In this document: piece by piece, positions 40,874 through 42,587 of the stretch
Layout of the letters: the number at the start of each line of letters is the position of its first letter
Position numbering within the stretch: position 1 is the first letter of the stretch
DNA from: Eubacterium sp.
GTDB taxonomy: Bacteria > Bacillota > Clostridia > Lachnospirales > Lachnospiraceae
Direction of reading: 5' to 3'
Length of the DNA stretch: 42,587 bases
Assembly (NCBI GenBank): GCA_017539165.1
Contig: JAFYHN010000043.1
Coordinates: 1 to 42,587, forward strand
The notes under the pieces: generated by a model
What the model was told of the DNA's origin: nothing
Seen by the model: only the letters and a program-made list of their open reading frames with translations
Databases searched by the model: none
Position numbers and translations under genes: made by a program

Positions 40874-42280
40874 ATGTTTGGAAGAATTGTATTGGCAAGA
40901 CTTAAGATAGCAACTCGTTCAAAAATTTATTTATTCTGGTGTCTCATCTTTCCTTTGGGACTTGGAACACTGTTCTACTTTGCATTCAGTTCTATATACG
41001 AATCATCAAAGTCAGAACCTATTCCGGTAGTTGTACAGGTGAATGACAGTGCAATAAATGAGTATAAAGTATTACAGGCATTTTCATCTCTGGATAAGGA
41101 TAAACTGGAAGAGAATTTCGTTAATTACAATACTGACAAGGCTATGGCAGAAGCCATGGGAGAGAAGTTTGAAGAAGACCCACCTATGTCGGAAGATGAT
41201 CTGGATGTACTTAATGAAGTGGAAGGTTTTGATGATATGGTAAAAGTTCCGCTCAGTATATTCGATAAGAAATACTTGAAAGAAGACCCGGATAAGATAA
41301 ACAGTTCTGATCTGCCGCTTGTAAAGGTACTCGATGAAGTGGAGTACGATGACGGGACCAAAATCATAAAAAAGGTAGAAGCAAAAGACAGCTCTGATGC
41401 TGAGGAACTTCTAAAGGATGGAGATATATCCGGTATCATTACAATAAATGGTCTCAAAGATATATCACTTCTGGTAAGTGAAGATGGTATAGATCAAAGT
41501 ATTCTTTCTGGAATTCTGAGTGAATATCTCCTTCAGGTTGATCTCACAATAGACAGGATAAATGCTGATCCTGAAGATGGCGAAGATATGGAGGATACAT
41601 TTGATTCATCATCCTACAGTCTTGATTATGTGAATTCAAAAACAGCAGCCGGTGAGAACAGGGATCCATTTGTAACATATTTCTATAATCTACTTGCTAT
41701 GGTGGCTCTCATGGGTTCTATAGCATCTATGAAAGCGGTGGTGAATACACAGGCGAATCAGACTGCAACCGGGTTAAGGATAGATAGTTCTCCAGTCAAT
41801 AAGGTGATACTTGAACTTGCAGATCTTACAGCTATCACATTTGTACAGGTTGTGATCATGGTTATAACAGTTACTTATCTGTTATTTGGACTGAATATAA
41901 AATTCGGAGGAGATGTGGGGCTCATATATCTCACCGCACTTGCTTCATCTGCTGTTGGAACTACACTTGGATATGTGGTTGGTCATATAGGAAGATTCAG
42001 TGATGAGATAAAAGAGGCTATGCTGATGCTGGTTTTCCTTGGAGGAGGATTTCTTTCGGGGCTTATGTATGGTGATATGAAGATCATAATCGAAGAAAAA
42101 TGTCCTATGTTCAATAGGATCAATCCTTCGGCTATCATTTCGGATGCATATATGTCGCTTAATCTTTTTGGACCTGGGAAAATGTATCACAGATCAATGA
42201 TATCAATTCTGGTATTTGTAGTAGTTATGCTGCTGATCGGAGTGGCTTTATCTGGAAGAAAAAGTTATAAGACCTTATAG
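40874..42280 (+). CDS. ABC-2 type exporter permease
   Basis: Permease of 468 residues. One N-terminal span (about 18-40) is followed by a large extracytoplasmic domain (about 40-270) rich in Asp/Glu, then five spans. It has the YhgE/ABC2_membrane_3 arrangement, with VNTQANQTATGLRIDSSPVNKVILELAD before the second half. AAAGGAG precedes the ATG. The gene lies 20 bases after the ATPase and 17 bases before a second permease, so the exporter is probably a heterodimer. Confidence 0.87.
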   Translation: MFGRIVLARLKIATRSKIYLFWCLIFPLGLGTLFYFAFSSIYESSKSEPIPVVVQVNDSAINEYKVLQAFSSLDKDKLEENFVNYNTDKAMAEAMGEKFEEDPPMSEDDLDVLNEVEGFDDMVKVPLSIFDKKYLKEDPDKINSSDLPLVKVLDEVEYDDGTKIIKKVEAKDSSDAEELLKDGDISGIITINGLKDISLLVSEDGIDQSILSGILSEYLLQVDLTIDRINADPEDGEDMEDTFDSSSYSLDYVNSKTAAGENRDPFVTYFYNLLAMVALMGSIASMKAVVNTQANQTATGLRIDSSPVNKVILELADLTAITFVQVVIMVITVTYLLFGLNIKFGGDVGLIYLTALASSAVGTTLGYVVGHIGRFSDEIKEAMLMLVFLGGGFLSGLMYGDMKIIIEEKCPMFNRINPSAIISDAYMSLNLFGPGKMYHRSMISILVFVVVMLLIGVALSGRKSYKTL

Positions 42281-42297
42281 AAACAAGGAGAAGAGTT

Positions 42298-42587
42298 ATG
42301 CATACATATAAAATATTTTTCAAAGTTATGCTTCAGCATAAAATCAGCTTAATAATGTATTTTCTTATCATGGTATTCATGCTCATTGCCTTCACGCAGG
42401 GACAATCGGATCAGTCTATGGGAAGTTTTTCATCCAGTAAGTTTCCTATTATCGTAGTAGATGAGGATGATTCGGAGATATCAGAGGCTCTTGTATCTTA
42501 TCTCGGAGAGATTCACACGTTGAAAGAGGGGACATATACAGATGATCAGATCAAGAGTATGCTTTATTATACAAGTATAGCTGAATA
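42298..42587 (+). CDS. Second ABC-2 exporter permease (partial, runs off the window)
   Basis: Open reading frame with no stop before the window end; 96 residues visible. It begins MHTYKIFFKVMLQHKISLIM, has one N-terminal span, then FPIIVVDEDDSEISEALVSYL, which matches the start of ABC-2 permeases whose extracytoplasmic domain follows TM1. AAGGAG lies seven bases before ATG 42298. It pairs with the upstream permease. Confidence 0.82.
   Translation, partial: MHTYKIFFKVMLQHKISLIMYFLIMVFMLIAFTQGQSDQSMGSFSSSKFPIIVVDEDDSEISEALVSYLGEIHTLKEGTYTDDQIKSMLYYTSIAE

Overview
The window looks like a low-to-moderate GC chromosome segment from an anaerobic Firmicute of class Clostridia, most likely Lachnospiraceae. 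I infer this from NifJ-type pyruvate:ferredoxin oxidoreductase, the Gram-positive DnaD/DnaI helicase-loading pair, S41 and VanY wall peptidases, choline/glucan-binding type repeats, AgrA/AgrC-like signalling, and clostridial PssA/Psd. Genus cannot be fixed from the sequence. I saw no rRNA, tRNA, transposase, phage gene or CRISPR array, so this is chromosomal backbone with a few accessory islands.

Layout. 1-2.8 kb: an ABC-2-like membrane protein and a membrane-anchored S41 peptidase. 2.9-5 kb: an EF-G paralogue with its own extended -10 promoter. 5.2-9.2 kb: an envelope operon (VanZ-UPF0104 fusion, PssA, Psd, VanY-like carboxypeptidase). 9.3-12.7 kb, minus strand: dnaD-dnaI-prs, preceded by a cluster of DnaA-box-like nonamers. 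12.9-14.3 kb: murC (minus). 14.5-15.6 kb: ilvE. 15.7-18.7 kb: lipoprotein, polysaccharide-type ABC exporter and UppP. 18.9-21.2 kb: rpmG-secE-nusG-rplK-rplA, closed by a terminator with no rplJ/rplL following.

21.3-26.4 kb is the most unusual part. A LytTR response regulator and an AgrC-like kinase end at a terminator. A four-copy tandem array of a 14-bp element follows (period 22, 22, 21 bp), sitting just upstream of a promoter. Next comes a 19-codon ORF with a near-perfect ribosome binding site, then an operon of a VTC-domain protein, a DUF4956 membrane protein and a beta-helix-like lipoprotein. The array has the spacing expected for LytTR binding sites, so the whole block may be one peptide- or signal-controlled surface polymer system.

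26.5-28 kb: an orphan acyl carrier protein with a partner resembling the BtrH N-terminal family. 28-31.7 kb: nifJ with strongly optimised codons and a small leader ORF. 31.8-36.4 kb, minus strand: a metallo-beta-lactamase-fold protein with wall-binding repeats, glycerate kinase and a purine permease. 36.5-39.7 kb: a polar amino acid ABC transporter plus a short-chain dehydrogenase. 39.8 kb to the end: an ABC exporter with two permeases, the second cut by the window edge, behind an 18-bp palindrome.

Most intergenic regions hold clear hairpin terminators and sigma-A-like promoters, often with a TG-extended -10. Function assignments rest on recognised motifs; no database search was possible.
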